A stretch of DNA of 13,839 nucleotides, from contig JAEDFM010000050.1 of the NCBI GenBank assembly GCA_016292805.1, positions 1 through 13,839 of the forward strand. Direction: 5' to 3'. Position 1 is the first letter of the stretch; each line of letters opens with the position of its first letter. Below the pieces are notes generated by a model. It had not been told where the DNA came from. It did not search any database and worked only from the letters and a program-made list of their open reading frames with translations. This document shows, in pieces, positions 6,434 to 13,741 of the stretch. The stretch is from Treponema sp. Its GTDB lineage: Bacteria; Spirochaetota; Spirochaetia; Treponematales; Treponemataceae. Both the position numbers and the translations under genes were made by a program.

Positions 6434-8288
6434 TTACCATATTCTCCGTAATTGGTTCGCCTGGAGCTGGATTCTGACTTACAACCCAACCGCTGCCGTT
6501 AATGTTCAGCTGAACACGGGAAGTTTCCATAAGTGGAAGTAATTCTCTTTTTGATTTTCCTGTAAAATCAGGAACGGTTTTACCAATATTAATTGTTGAA
6601 TTATTAGAGAAGGTAAAACGACCATTATGTTCAAGGGAAGCGGCATCGCCACGGCTCATTCCTAAATGATCAATAATAATATCTGCTGCTTCAGCAATTA
6701 CAGGTGCAACAATACGACCAGAATAAGTTTCGCCTTTAGCTTTTTCAACAACAATGTAAAGTACAATCTGTGGGTCTTCAATTGGGAAAACTGCCATACA
6801 GTTTGAAAGGAAGTCTGTCTGGCTGTAACCACCGTGTTCTTTGTCGGCCATCTGCGCTGTACCAGTTTTTACACCAATGGAAATATCATTAATGTTTGCA
6901 CGGGAGCCAGTACCAGTAGTGGCAACAGTTTCCATACAGCTTAAAATGTAATCCGCAGTTGCTTTTGTAAATACTCTGTTTTTATAAGTTGGAGTGTGTT
7001 CGTAAAAGATAGAACCGTCTCTGTTTGTAATCTGTTTGATCACAGAAAGCTGTACAGGAACACCTCCGTTTGCAATGGCAGTTGTTGCCTGAACCATCTG
7101 AAGAGCAGAAACTGAAATTTCCTGACCAATGGCGATTGTTGGTTTTGAGCGGGGTGACCATAAACGGCTTGAAGTATCTTTTACAGAACCTGTTGTTTCA
7201 CCAGGAAGTTCAATATCCGTTCTGGAACCAAATCCTAAAAGCTTGATTCTTGCTATAAAATCATCATCATCAAGACGGTCTGAAATCTGTCCTAAAACAT
7301 CATTACAAGAAAATCGTAAACCATCTCTAGGAGTACAGTATCCGTGGTGATCAAGACATTTGATTCTTACAGTTTTGCCATTAGTTTTTCGTTCATAAAG
7401 TCCGTTGCAAAGGAATTTATCGTTTGGTGATATTACTTTTTCATCATAAGCAATACCAACAGTAAAAATTTTGAAAACTGAACCTGGTTCATAAGCGTTC
7501 ATTGCAGGGCGGTCAAAGCGGCTTTCAGAGGAAGATGAACCATAATCATTTAAATCAGCTGCTGGAAGACTTACATACGAAAGAATCTCGCCGTTTTTGC
7601 TGTCTGCTGCAATCAGCATCATGCTTTCTGCCTGAGTTTCTTTTAAGGTTTTATAAGAAATCTGTTCCAGCTTGTACTGAAGGTTTTCATCAATAGTAAG
7701 ATAGATATTTTTTCCCTGTTCTGGTTCAGAAAGGCTTTCATCAATCGCTGGCTGAAGAATGTTTTGTTGAGAAAATTCAATTCCCGCAAGACCTTTTCCA
7801 TCATCACCCATAAAACCAATAAGCTGGGAAGCCAATGCGTGGTTAGGATAATTGCGGCCTGGAATTTTTTCAAAGCTTACAAAGTTATAGTTGTTGTATT
7901 CAGTAACCTGTTTTGCTTTTTCGTATTCTGTCTGTGAAATCTTCTTTTTTAAGTAAACAAAGCTTTTTGAAGTATTAAGAATAGTCATAACTTCACTCTC
8001 TGTCATATCAAGAACTGGAGCTATATTCTGAGCAAAGTTTTCCTTTGATTTTGAACTATCCTTAAGATTTTTTACAGAAACACCTACGTGGTAAAAGTTT
8101 GTCTGAACTGCAAGGGGATAACCGGAACGGTCAACAATAGAACCTCGTTCTACAGTCGGCTTGTTTTTTGCAATGGGAGTAACAGGTGCAAAAGCCAGTT
8201 TTGTATATGAAACTACCAGGGCAATAACAAAAATTACCAGCAAAACAAGTAGAGTAATTAATCTTTTAATCTTAAAAAAGTCATTCAT
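6414..8288 (-). CDS. ftsI: class B penicillin-binding protein (FtsI/PBP2-like transpeptidase) with PASTA domain
   Basis: A 624-residue membrane-anchored transpeptidase that cross-links peptidoglycan, probably at the division septum. Order of parts: short cytoplasmic tail, one transmembrane helix (about 10-28), class B dimerisation domain with RGSIVDRSGYPLA (48-60), the transpeptidase domain with S270-V-F-K273 (nucleophile and base, in 'YEPGSVFK'), S327-C-N329 and K474-T-G476, and a single C-terminal PASTA domain (about 568-624, 'VPDFTGKSKRELLPLM'). All three active-site motifs are intact. It leads a two-gene unit with the DUF115 gene, which overlaps its 3' end, and is divergent from the M23 gene. 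No clear ribosome site precedes the ATG at 8288. The PASTA tail and length fit FtsI/SpoVD types better than MrdA; the name ftsI is by similarity. Confidence 0.92.
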   Translation of the reverse strand: MNDFFKIKRLITLLVLLVIFVIALVVSYTKLAFAPVTPIAKNKPTVERGSIVDRSGYPLAVQTNFYHVGVSVKNLKDSSKSKENFAQNIAPVLDMTESEVMTILNTSKSFVYLKKKISQTEYEKAKQVTEYNNYNFVSFEKIPGRNYPNHALASQLIGFMGDDGKGLAGIEFSQQNILQPAIDESLSEPEQGKNIYLTIDENLQYKLEQISYKTLKETQAESMMLIAADSKNGEILSYVSLPAADLNDYGSSSSESRFDRPAMNAYEPGSVFKIFTVGIAYDEKVISPNDKFLCNGLYERKTNGKTVRIKCLDHHGYCTPRDGLRFSCNDVLGQISDRLDDDDFIARIKLLGFGSRTDIELPGETTGSVKDTSSRLWSPRSKPTIAIGQEISVSALQMVQATTAIANGGVPVQLSVIKQITNRDGSIFYEHTPTYKNRVFTKATADYILSCMETVATTGTGSRANINDISIGVKTGTAQMADKEHGGYSQTDFLSNCMAVFPIEDPQIVLYIVVEKAKGETYSGRIVAPVIAEAADIIIDHLGMSRGDAASLEHNGRFTFSNNSTINIGKTVPDFTGKSKRELLPLMETSRVQLNINGSGWVVSQNPAPGEPITENMVIELNLE

Positions 8289-8374
8289 ATGATGTTTAAA
8301 ATATAGTATGTCTTCTATAAAAAATCCATACGGAAAAATCTAAACTATGTCTTAAAAAATCCGAAAATTGACGT

Positions 8375-9586
8375 ATGGAAATAATTAGTTACGTTCAGGA
8401 TAAGCCAAAATCAAGAAGATTAAATGCATGGATTTTTGAAAGAAGAGGTGGTGCATGCCGTCAGTCTTCTTCTATTACATATCCAATGTTTAATACAGAA
8501 TTGCGTTCTTTTGGTGCCCAGAGAATAAAGCCAAAGGTATCTGTAAAGGTCACTGTTATGGGAATTGGCCGTGGAATTTCTGCGGTTCAGGAATTTGTTG
8601 CTCATAATGTAAAAAAAATTGGTATTACTTTAGCCGTTGTAGCAGTTTTTGTTGCTGCTGGTATTGGTCTGGCTATGGTAAAACAGCATTTTGATAATTA
8701 CACAGGTGCATTACAGCTTCCTGGTTCTGATTCTTCTGATATTGAAACTCTGAATAAGCTTATGGCAACTTTTGCACTGGAAGGTGCTATTGAAGTTGAT
8801 GAAAGCGGTAACCTTGTAGATTCTGTGGCAACAACTATTTCCTATACACAGCCTGTAACTTACCAGAATTATAGTGTTCGTAGTGGAGATACTATTAGCG
8901 GAATTACCAGAAAATTTGGATTACGCAATATTTCCACACTTATTTCTGTAAATGATATTAGTAATGTTCGTCAGCTTGGTGCCGGTCAGAAACTTAAGAT
9001 TCCTTCTATTGATGGTATTATTTATACAGTAAAAAAAGGGGATTCTCTTGAATCTATTGTAAAAAAATACAATGTAAAGCTTGCTACAATTCTTGATGTA
9101 AACGAATTGAATACTGATGTTTTAAGTGCAGGGCAGCAGCTTTTTATTCCTGGTGCAGCTATGGATTCAAAATCTCTTAAAGAAGCTATGGGTGAACTCT
9201 TTATTATGCCTCTTAAGTCTAAATTTCGCTGGAGTTCTTCTTATGGAAAAAGAATTGACCCAATTGCTGGTGTTTCTTCGTTCCATACAGGTACAGATAT
9301 GGCTTGTCCAACAGGAACACCAATCTATGCTGCTATGAGCGGAACAATTGCTACTGCTGGTGTAAGCCGTGTTTATGGAAACTATGTAATTATTGAACAC
9401 GGAAACGGATATCAGACTTTGTACGCTCACATGTCAAAAATTATTGCAACAAAAGGTCAGTGGGTAAGTCAGGGTACAAAAATTGGTCTTGTTGGTTCTA
9501 CTGGTTATTCAACAGGACCTCATCTTCATTTTACAGTTTATAAAAACGGCAAAATGATAGATCCAATGACAATTCTTAAAAAATAA
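8375..9586 (+). CDS. membrane-anchored LysM-LysM-M23 peptidoglycan endopeptidase
   Basis: A 403-residue cell-wall hydrolase or hydrolase activator. A basic cytoplasmic N-terminal region of about 80 residues precedes one transmembrane helix (about 82-102), so the rest lies in the periplasm. Two LysM modules follow (about 165-209, 'YSVRSGDTISGITRKFG', and 216-258, 'YTVKKGDSLESIVKKY'), then a LAS/M23 zinc peptidase domain: FHTGTDMA (H304, D308), YAHMS (H352) and GPHLHF (H383, H385). All zinc and catalytic residues are present, so it should be an active endopeptidase rather than an EnvC-type activator. It heads an apparent operon; the next gene begins 16 bases after its stop. The ATG at 8375 lacks a recognisable ribosome site, so the start is less certain than the family call. 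It points away from the PBP gene, pairing wall synthesis with wall cleavage. Confidence 0.93.
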   Translation: MEIISYVQDKPKSRRLNAWIFERRGGACRQSSSITYPMFNTELRSFGAQRIKPKVSVKVTVMGIGRGISAVQEFVAHNVKKIGITLAVVAVFVAAGIGLAMVKQHFDNYTGALQLPGSDSSDIETLNKLMATFALEGAIEVDESGNLVDSVATTISYTQPVTYQNYSVRSGDTISGITRKFGLRNISTLISVNDISNVRQLGAGQKLKIPSIDGIIYTVKKGDSLESIVKKYNVKLATILDVNELNTDVLSAGQQLFIPGAAMDSKSLKEAMGELFIMPLKSKFRWSSSYGKRIDPIAGVSSFHTGTDMACPTGTPIYAAMSGTIATAGVSRVYGNYVIIEHGNGYQTLYAHMSKIIATKGQWVSQGTKIGLVGSTGYSTGPHLHFTVYKNGKMIDPMTILKK

Positions 9587-9602
9587 AAGTATAGAGGCTA
9601 TT

Positions 9603-9839
9603 ATGAATATTTGTGGTGGATGCGGAAAACTTATTAATGTTAATTACTGTTACTGCCCATGGTGCGGCTATTCAAAGGTTGCAGAAGAAAGTAAAGAATC
9701 CTTGAATTTGCGTTATGAACAGTACCGTCAGAATAGTTATAATAGACGAATAAATCAGATAGAAAAAATGGAAGAACAGCTGAATCAGCTTGAAAAGGAA
9801 CTTGAAGTTCTTGTTCTTAGCGCGGAGATGCATAAATGA
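9603..9839 (+). CDS. small zinc-ribbon and coiled-coil protein
   Basis: A 78-residue protein with two CxxC knuckles at the N-terminus (C4-x2-C7 and C18-x2-C21, 'CGGC' and 'CPWC'), a zinc-ribbon, followed by a charged coiled coil from about residue 45 to 72 (IEKMEEQLNQLEKELEVLVL). There is no signal peptide, so it acts in the cytoplasm. GAGG lies 5 bases before the ATG, and its TGA overlaps the next ATG by 4 bases (ATGA), so the downstream exported propeller/NodB-like protein is translated by coupling. No family is recognised. A structural or regulatory partner of the neighbouring genes is conceivable, but nothing in the sequence fixes this. Confidence 0.8.
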   Translation: MNICGGCGKLINVNYCYCPWCGYSKVAEESKESLNLRYEQYRQNSYNRRINQIEKMEEQLNQLEKELEVLVLSAEMHK

Positions 9840-12019
9840 AAAAAACAGCACTTATTTTAATGGCGGCACTTTTTACCGCAATTCCAGCTTTTGCAAAAAT
9901 CTCATTTGGAACCCCATCAATTAATGAAAATGATGAGGTTCTTTTTACTATCAAGCAGGATACGGCAGGCGTTAATCCATATAAAACTCTTTTTTATGTT
10001 CAGCTTAAGGACGGGAATCCTGTAAAAGCGCCAGTTCCATTAACAGTTTACCCTGAACAGATGGAGCTTCTTGATAATAATACTATTCTTCAGATTCGCA
10101 ACCGTTATGGTACAGCCAGATATTCTGCATTAACAGAAAAGCTTACCTGGACTTCAGCTTCAGATATTCTTCCTGTTAATGTTCTTCCCGCTTGTCCATA
10201 TTCTGTTAGTCCTGATGGAAAATATATATGTAGAGTTGAAAAAACAGGCATTTGCTCTGGTTCTCTTGTGGTACAGAGTGTTACATATAACAATTCAGTT
10301 GTTGTTTGCCATGTTCCACTTAATTCTTACGAAGATGTAGCTGTAAAATGGTCTCCAGACAGTTCAATTTTACTTTACGAAAATCAGGGCACTGTATATT
10401 TTTGTAATCCTGACGCAATTTTGCGGGGCGTAGAAATTGATGAAAAGTACAGAAAAATTGGGCGTGGTACAATCAATTCCGTTTGCTGGACTTCATCAAA
10501 ATATCTTGCTTATATAGACGATTGTATTCTTTATAAAATCAATTCAAAAGAACTTTATACTTTAGGTCTATATTCTGGAATTATAGGCCAGGGAACTCCA
10601 ATGGGCCGTTTACCATTTAGTTTTGATCCTTGTACAGACTATTTCAGTTCAAATGGGGAAGTAAATGGTATTGTTGTTGCTCAAAATAATAAGCTCTTTA
10701 CATATCTTAGAACAGATACAGTTTCTTTAGATTATATGGATGTTGTTTATTCCCGTCCTTATACAGATTCCAAAGCCTCTCTTGTAAAAAGCTATGTATT
10801 CTGGACAGATTTAGATACTCCTGTTTTGTGGCAGGAAAAACTTCCATATGATGGCAGTGCAGAAAAAGCTGCTGTTTACAAGCTGGATGTAAAGACAACT
10901 CGTGTTCTGGAAATTCAGGATTCTGGAAGACCACAGCTTTCTCCTGATGGTTCAAAAGTTGCTTTTTACTCAGGTTCTACTATTTATGTATATGATATTA
11001 ATACCTGGCAGCGTGTTGCTCAGTTAGATGGGGATTATGTTGTAAGCTGTGTATGGGCAAATAGAAATGTGCTTTATGTTGGTGGTGCAAAAACCATCCG
11101 TAAGTGGAGTCTTATTTCTGGTGCCACAGAAACTATAACTCTTTCTTCTGCAGAAAAAGCAATTTGGGATGAAAACGGTTCAATAGTTTCTCAGGTGAAA
11201 GAAGGAACCTTTAATAAATACAGTTTTGACCGTGGAACCTGGAAAGTTCAGACTGCAGAACCAATTTCTACAGGAACAACTCAGAATGGTCGTTACCGTG
11301 TATTTACAGGTACAACTTCTAATGCTCAGTTTGAAAATGCTTTGTATGTACGCATCTTAAATCGTAAGGCAGTTACAAAAGCAGTTTTCCAGCAGAGTGT
11401 GCAGAAAAGTAATCCTTCTAAAAAAGTAGCTCTTGTATTTGATGCCTATGATAATACAGATGGACTTTCCAGAATCTTATCAGCATTAAAAAGATATAAT
11501 GTACCTGCAACTTTCTTTTTAAATGGTGAATTTATCCGTCGTTTCCCAGAAGAAACTAAACAGATTGTAGCCAGCGGTTATAATTGTGGTTCTATGTTCT
11601 TTAGTTCTGCAGAATTAACTGATGATTCCTTTGTTATTGATGAAGATTTTATTCGCCGGGGACTTGCCCGCAATGAAGATGAGTTCTTCCTTACAACAAA
11701 AAATGAATTAAGTCTGTACTGGCATGCTCCTTACTATTCTGTAACACCACAGTTAATAGAATATGGCCAGAAAGCCGGTTATACCTATGTAAATTCCCTT
11801 CAGTCTGTTAATGATGGGGATTTGAACACTATAGAAAAGCCAGAAACTTTAATTCAGAATTACTGTAACACAATCAAAAAGACAGGTAGTGGTATTGTTC
11901 CTGTTGCTGTAGGCCATTCCTTAGGTAAAAATAATCAGCCATTGTATAACAATCTGGATCTTTTGATTTGTGCCCTGCTGGACAGTGGTTATGAATTTAC
12001 AACTGTAGAAGAACTGTAA
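9836..12019 (+). CDS. exported beta-propeller protein with divergent NodB-like deacetylase domain
   Basis: A 727-residue exported protein. A clear signal peptide (residues 1-20, MKKTALILMAALFTAIPAFA, cut after AFA) is followed by about 500 residues of WD/TolB-like propeller blades (for example 'VSPDGKYI', 'VKWSPDSSILLYEN', 'LSPDGSKVAFYSGSTIYVYD'). From about residue 529 there is a polysaccharide-deacetylase (CE4/NodB) fold: KKVALVFDAYDN (529-540), 'NVPATFFLNGEFI', W-H630-A-P632-Y, and GHSL (693-696). Against the CE4 consensus the second Asp of TFDD is Ala (537), and the H-S/T-x-x-H metal-binding motif is replaced by YNCGSMFFSS (582-591), so the usual metal ligands are missing. It may be a binding or regulatory pseudoenzyme, or use other ligands. 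It closes the operon with the M23 peptidase and zinc-ribbon gene, and overlaps the latter by 4 bases. Confidence 0.85.
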   Translation: MKKTALILMAALFTAIPAFAKISFGTPSINENDEVLFTIKQDTAGVNPYKTLFYVQLKDGNPVKAPVPLTVYPEQMELLDNNTILQIRNRYGTARYSALTEKLTWTSASDILPVNVLPACPYSVSPDGKYICRVEKTGICSGSLVVQSVTYNNSVVVCHVPLNSYEDVAVKWSPDSSILLYENQGTVYFCNPDAILRGVEIDEKYRKIGRGTINSVCWTSSKYLAYIDDCILYKINSKELYTLGLYSGIIGQGTPMGRLPFSFDPCTDYFSSNGEVNGIVVAQNNKLFTYLRTDTVSLDYMDVVYSRPYTDSKASLVKSYVFWTDLDTPVLWQEKLPYDGSAEKAAVYKLDVKTTRVLEIQDSGRPQLSPDGSKVAFYSGSTIYVYDINTWQRVAQLDGDYVVSCVWANRNVLYVGGAKTIRKWSLISGATETITLSSAEKAIWDENGSIVSQVKEGTFNKYSFDRGTWKVQTAEPISTGTTQNGRYRVFTGTTSNAQFENALYVRILNRKAVTKAVFQQSVQKSNPSKKVALVFDAYDNTDGLSRILSALKRYNVPATFFLNGEFIRRFPEETKQIVASGYNCGSMFFSSAELTDDSFVIDEDFIRRGLARNEDEFFLTTKNELSLYWHAPYYSVTPQLIEYGQKAGYTYVNSLQSVNDGDLNTIEKPETLIQNYCNTIKKTGSGIVPVAVGHSLGKNNQPLYNNLDLLICALLDSGYEFTTVEEL

Positions 12020-12043
12020 TAAAAAATAATTTTCTAGACTTTT

Positions 12044-12072
12044 TTTACATTTATAGTATTATTTTTTATATT
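12044..12072 (+). promoter_or_regulatory. promoter of the first barrel-protein gene
   Basis: TTTACA (12044-12049), a 17-base spacer and TATATT (12067-12072). Transcription would start near 12079, exactly where the 9-bp inverted repeat of the leader begins. No terminator for the upstream operon is seen between 12020 and 12078, so read-through is possible. Confidence 0.55.
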
Positions 12073-12078
12073 AAATAG

Positions 12079-12099
12079 CTGTAAATTAATAATTTACAG
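12079..12099 (+). promoter_or_regulatory. inverted repeat at the 5' end of the leader
   Basis: CTGTAAATT (12079-12087), AAT, AATTTACAG (12091-12099): perfect 9-base arms. No T-run follows, so it is not a terminator. It may be a 5' stem-loop that protects the message, or an operator just past the promoter. Confidence 0.4.
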
Positions 12100-12155
12100 T
12101 TATATGCATTTAAAAACACAATAAATTTATTAATACAATTAAAGGAGTTTTTAGA

Positions 12156-12839
12156 ATGAAAAAACTTTTTGGTGCTGCTGTTTTAGCAGTTATGTTTGTT
12201 GGCTCTGCATTTGCAATTGATTTTTCTGTAGATGCAAATTTTGCTGTTCCATTTAATTTTACATCATCAACCACAAATATTGATGTAGACAAAAAAACTT
12301 ACACTCATACTAAGTCTGTAATTAAAGAAATGGGATTGGGTGCAGATGTTGGATTAAAGGCAATGCTTACCCGTACTTTTGGATTAAAAGTTGATTTGGG
12401 ATTATATTTCCCACAGTCAGCAACAACAACTACAACAACAAAATCTTCAGTTGGAGGAACTGTTACAACTACTGAACCAAAGGATTCTTCTGTTAAATAT
12501 TCAGATTTGTATGATTCTTATACTTCTTTTAATCTTTTTGCAGGCCCTGCAATTCGCTTTAAGAAATCAAGCGCTTATGACCTTTGTGTAACTCCTGGTT
12601 TTAGTGTAGATGTAAGAAAAAAAACTGTAGGTTCTGGAGATTCTGCAACATCAGATAAATTAACTTATTTAGGTTTTGGAGCAGAATTGGATGCCCGCTA
12701 TAATATTAACAAAAACTTTTATGTTTCTGCTGCATGTCCTTTGATTTATCAGTTTAAGGTTATTGATGCTAACAATAAAGAATATGAAGCTCATGGTTTG
12801 TATATAGTACCAAAAATTGGCTTAGGCTACAGATTCTAA
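12156..12839 (+). CDS. small exported outer-membrane beta-barrel-like protein
   Basis: A 227-residue protein with a classical signal peptide (MKKLFGAAVLAVMFVGSAFA, residues 1-20) and a mature part of alternating hydrophobic/polar strands with many Gly and aromatic residues. It ends in 'KIGLGYRF', a C-terminal Phe typical of proteins inserted by the BAM machinery. A Ser/Thr-rich segment (about residues 88-108, encoded partly by an ACA/CAA triplet run) probably forms a surface loop. GGAG lies 8 bases before the ATG. The gene has its own promoter, a leader hairpin and a strong terminator, so it is a single-gene unit. The next gene has the same kind of signal peptide and strand-rich layout, and its 3' flank carries a copy of this gene's tail, which suggests a tandem family. 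No specific family or ligand is recognised. Confidence 0.8.
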   Translation: MKKLFGAAVLAVMFVGSAFAIDFSVDANFAVPFNFTSSTTNIDVDKKTYTHTKSVIKEMGLGADVGLKAMLTRTFGLKVDLGLYFPQSATTTTTTKSSVGGTVTTTEPKDSSVKYSDLYDSYTSFNLFAGPAIRFKKSSAYDLCVTPGFSVDVRKKTVGSGDSATSDKLTYLGFGAELDARYNINKNFYVSAACPLIYQFKVIDANNKEYEAHGLYIVPKIGLGYRF

Positions 12840-12850
12840 AATAAACACTT

Positions 12851-12880
12851 AAGGCGTTGTAAAACACAACGCCTTTTTTT
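12851..12880 (+). terminator. terminator of the first barrel-protein gene
   Basis: Perfect 10-bp stem AAGGCGTTGT (12851-12860) / ACAACGCCTT (12866-12875) with a 5-base loop and T7 at 12874-12880, starting 12 bases after the stop codon. Confidence 0.92.
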
Positions 12881-12939
12881 ATGTGTTCTGAATACTTTTA
12901 TAATAAAATAAATAAAAAAATCTTCTTATAGACAAATAG

Positions 12940-12969
12940 TTGACCTTAAATTATGATGTATTATATAAC
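12940..12969 (+). promoter_or_regulatory. promoter of the second barrel-protein gene
   Basis: TTGACC (12940-12945), an 18-base spacer and TATAAC (12964-12969). It sits between the preceding terminator and the GGAGAAG ribosome site at 12984-12990, giving a leader of about 23 bases. Confidence 0.6.
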
Positions 12970-12998
12970 AAAAAATTCATAAAGGAGAAGTAAAAATT

Positions 12999-13556
12999 AT
13001 GAAAAAGTTATTAACAGTAGTAGCTGTTTTGGCAGCAATTGCAGGTTCTGCTTTTGCTAAGGAAAACTTTATTGATTTAGGTTTTGTTTTACCTCAGAAA
13101 ATGGCTAAGGTTTCAGGAGAACCTATTAGGTATTCTGGTTTTGGTGGACACTTTGCTGGTACAACTATGTATTCCGATTTAATTGGTATTCAGTGTGGTC
13201 TTTCAATGTCAAAGGAAACAAGAGTTTCTTCTCAGGGACAAACTGCAAAAGTTTCACAAAATGGTTTTGATATGGATACTTATTTTGGTATTGCAATTCG
13301 TCCTGTAAATAAAAATGGATTTAATTTATTTATTACACCTGCTTTTGAATATGGTTTATTACTTAGTGATAGTAATCTTCTTATGCTTTTAGGTGCAGGT
13401 TGCAATGTTCAGGGAACATACATGTTTACAGATAATATTGGTCTTAGTGTATCTTCTGACATTGGTTATTATTTCGCAAGTTTTAGTTCTGGACCTTCTG
13501 TTTCTTTAAAAATGTTTACTGTAAATCCAAAACTTTGTTTAACTATTAAATTATAA
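12999..13556 (+). CDS. small exported barrel-like protein, paralogue-like neighbour
   Basis: A 185-residue protein with a signal peptide (MKKLLTVVAVLAAIAGSAFA, residues 1-20) and a Gly/aromatic-rich mature part with repeating amphipathic strands ('FNLFITPAFEYGLLL', 'IGLSVSSDIGYYF'), consistent with an outer-membrane barrel. GGAGAAG lies 8 bases before the ATG. Its size and layout match the preceding gene, but the sequences are only loosely alike. It ends 'LCLTIKL', without the terminal aromatic residue usual for BAM substrates. Only 5 bases past the stop, in another frame, the sequence reads LGSGYRF-stop, a near copy of the end of the first protein. Either the last codons were lost to a small frameshift, or the tail of a third copy was left behind by recombination. 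Confidence 0.75.
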   Translation: MKKLLTVVAVLAAIAGSAFAKENFIDLGFVLPQKMAKVSGEPIRYSGFGGHFAGTTMYSDLIGIQCGLSMSKETRVSSQGQTAKVSQNGFDMDTYFGIAIRPVNKNGFNLFITPAFEYGLLLSDSNLLMLLGAGCNVQGTYMFTDNIGLSVSSDIGYYFASFSSGPSVSLKMFTVNPKLCLTIKL

Positions 13557-13561
13557 TTCTG

Positions 13562-13606
13562 TTAGGTTCAGGCTACAGATTCTAAAATAAACTACCGGGG
13601 CGTTGT
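13562..13606 (+). repeat. copy of the first barrel gene's last codons and 3' flank
   Basis: Bases 13570-13592 repeat 12824-12846 exactly (23 bases spanning the last three codons, the stop and ten bases of flank). After a six-base divergent stretch of equal length, GGCGTTGT (13599-13606) again matches 12853-12860, the left arm of the first gene's terminator; the right arm is absent. The coding part reads LGSGYRF-stop. Best explained as a relic of a tandem duplicate. Confidence 0.75.
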
Positions 13607-13631
13607 GGGGTGTTCCCGCAGAGAGGGTAGT
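13591..13631. repeat. GC-rich hairpin element
   Basis: A G/C-rich island in very A/T-rich DNA. Outer arms ACTACC (13591-13596) and GGTAGT (13626-13631) pair, and inner GGGG and TTCCC runs can pair as well. No T-run follows, so it is not a terminator itself. It could be a dispersed palindromic (REP-like) element; the copy number in the genome cannot be judged from this window. Confidence 0.4.
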
Positions 13632-13645
13632 GGAAAAAACAAAGG

Positions 13646-13697
13646 GGCTGTCCTTAAAGTTGAAGTATTTTCAATAGTAAAGGGCAGCCTTTTTTTA
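13646..13697 (+). terminator. long two-way terminator between convergent genes
   Basis: GGCTGTCCTT (13646-13655) pairs with AAGGGCAGCC (13680-13689, one G:U), with a small inner TTGAA/TTCAA hairpin and a T8 run at 13690-13697. On the minus strand the same stem is followed by CCTTTGTTTTTT, so it can also stop the gene coming from the right edge. Confidence 0.85.
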
Positions 13698-13741
13698 TGT
13701 TTAAATGAATTTTGTAGATTTTCGTTTATTGTTTTTTTTTC

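Noticed and set aside
7129..7350. Plus-strand frame opposite the PBP gene
   Set aside because: It is an antisense shadow of the transpeptidase domain, whose motifs are all intact on the minus strand.
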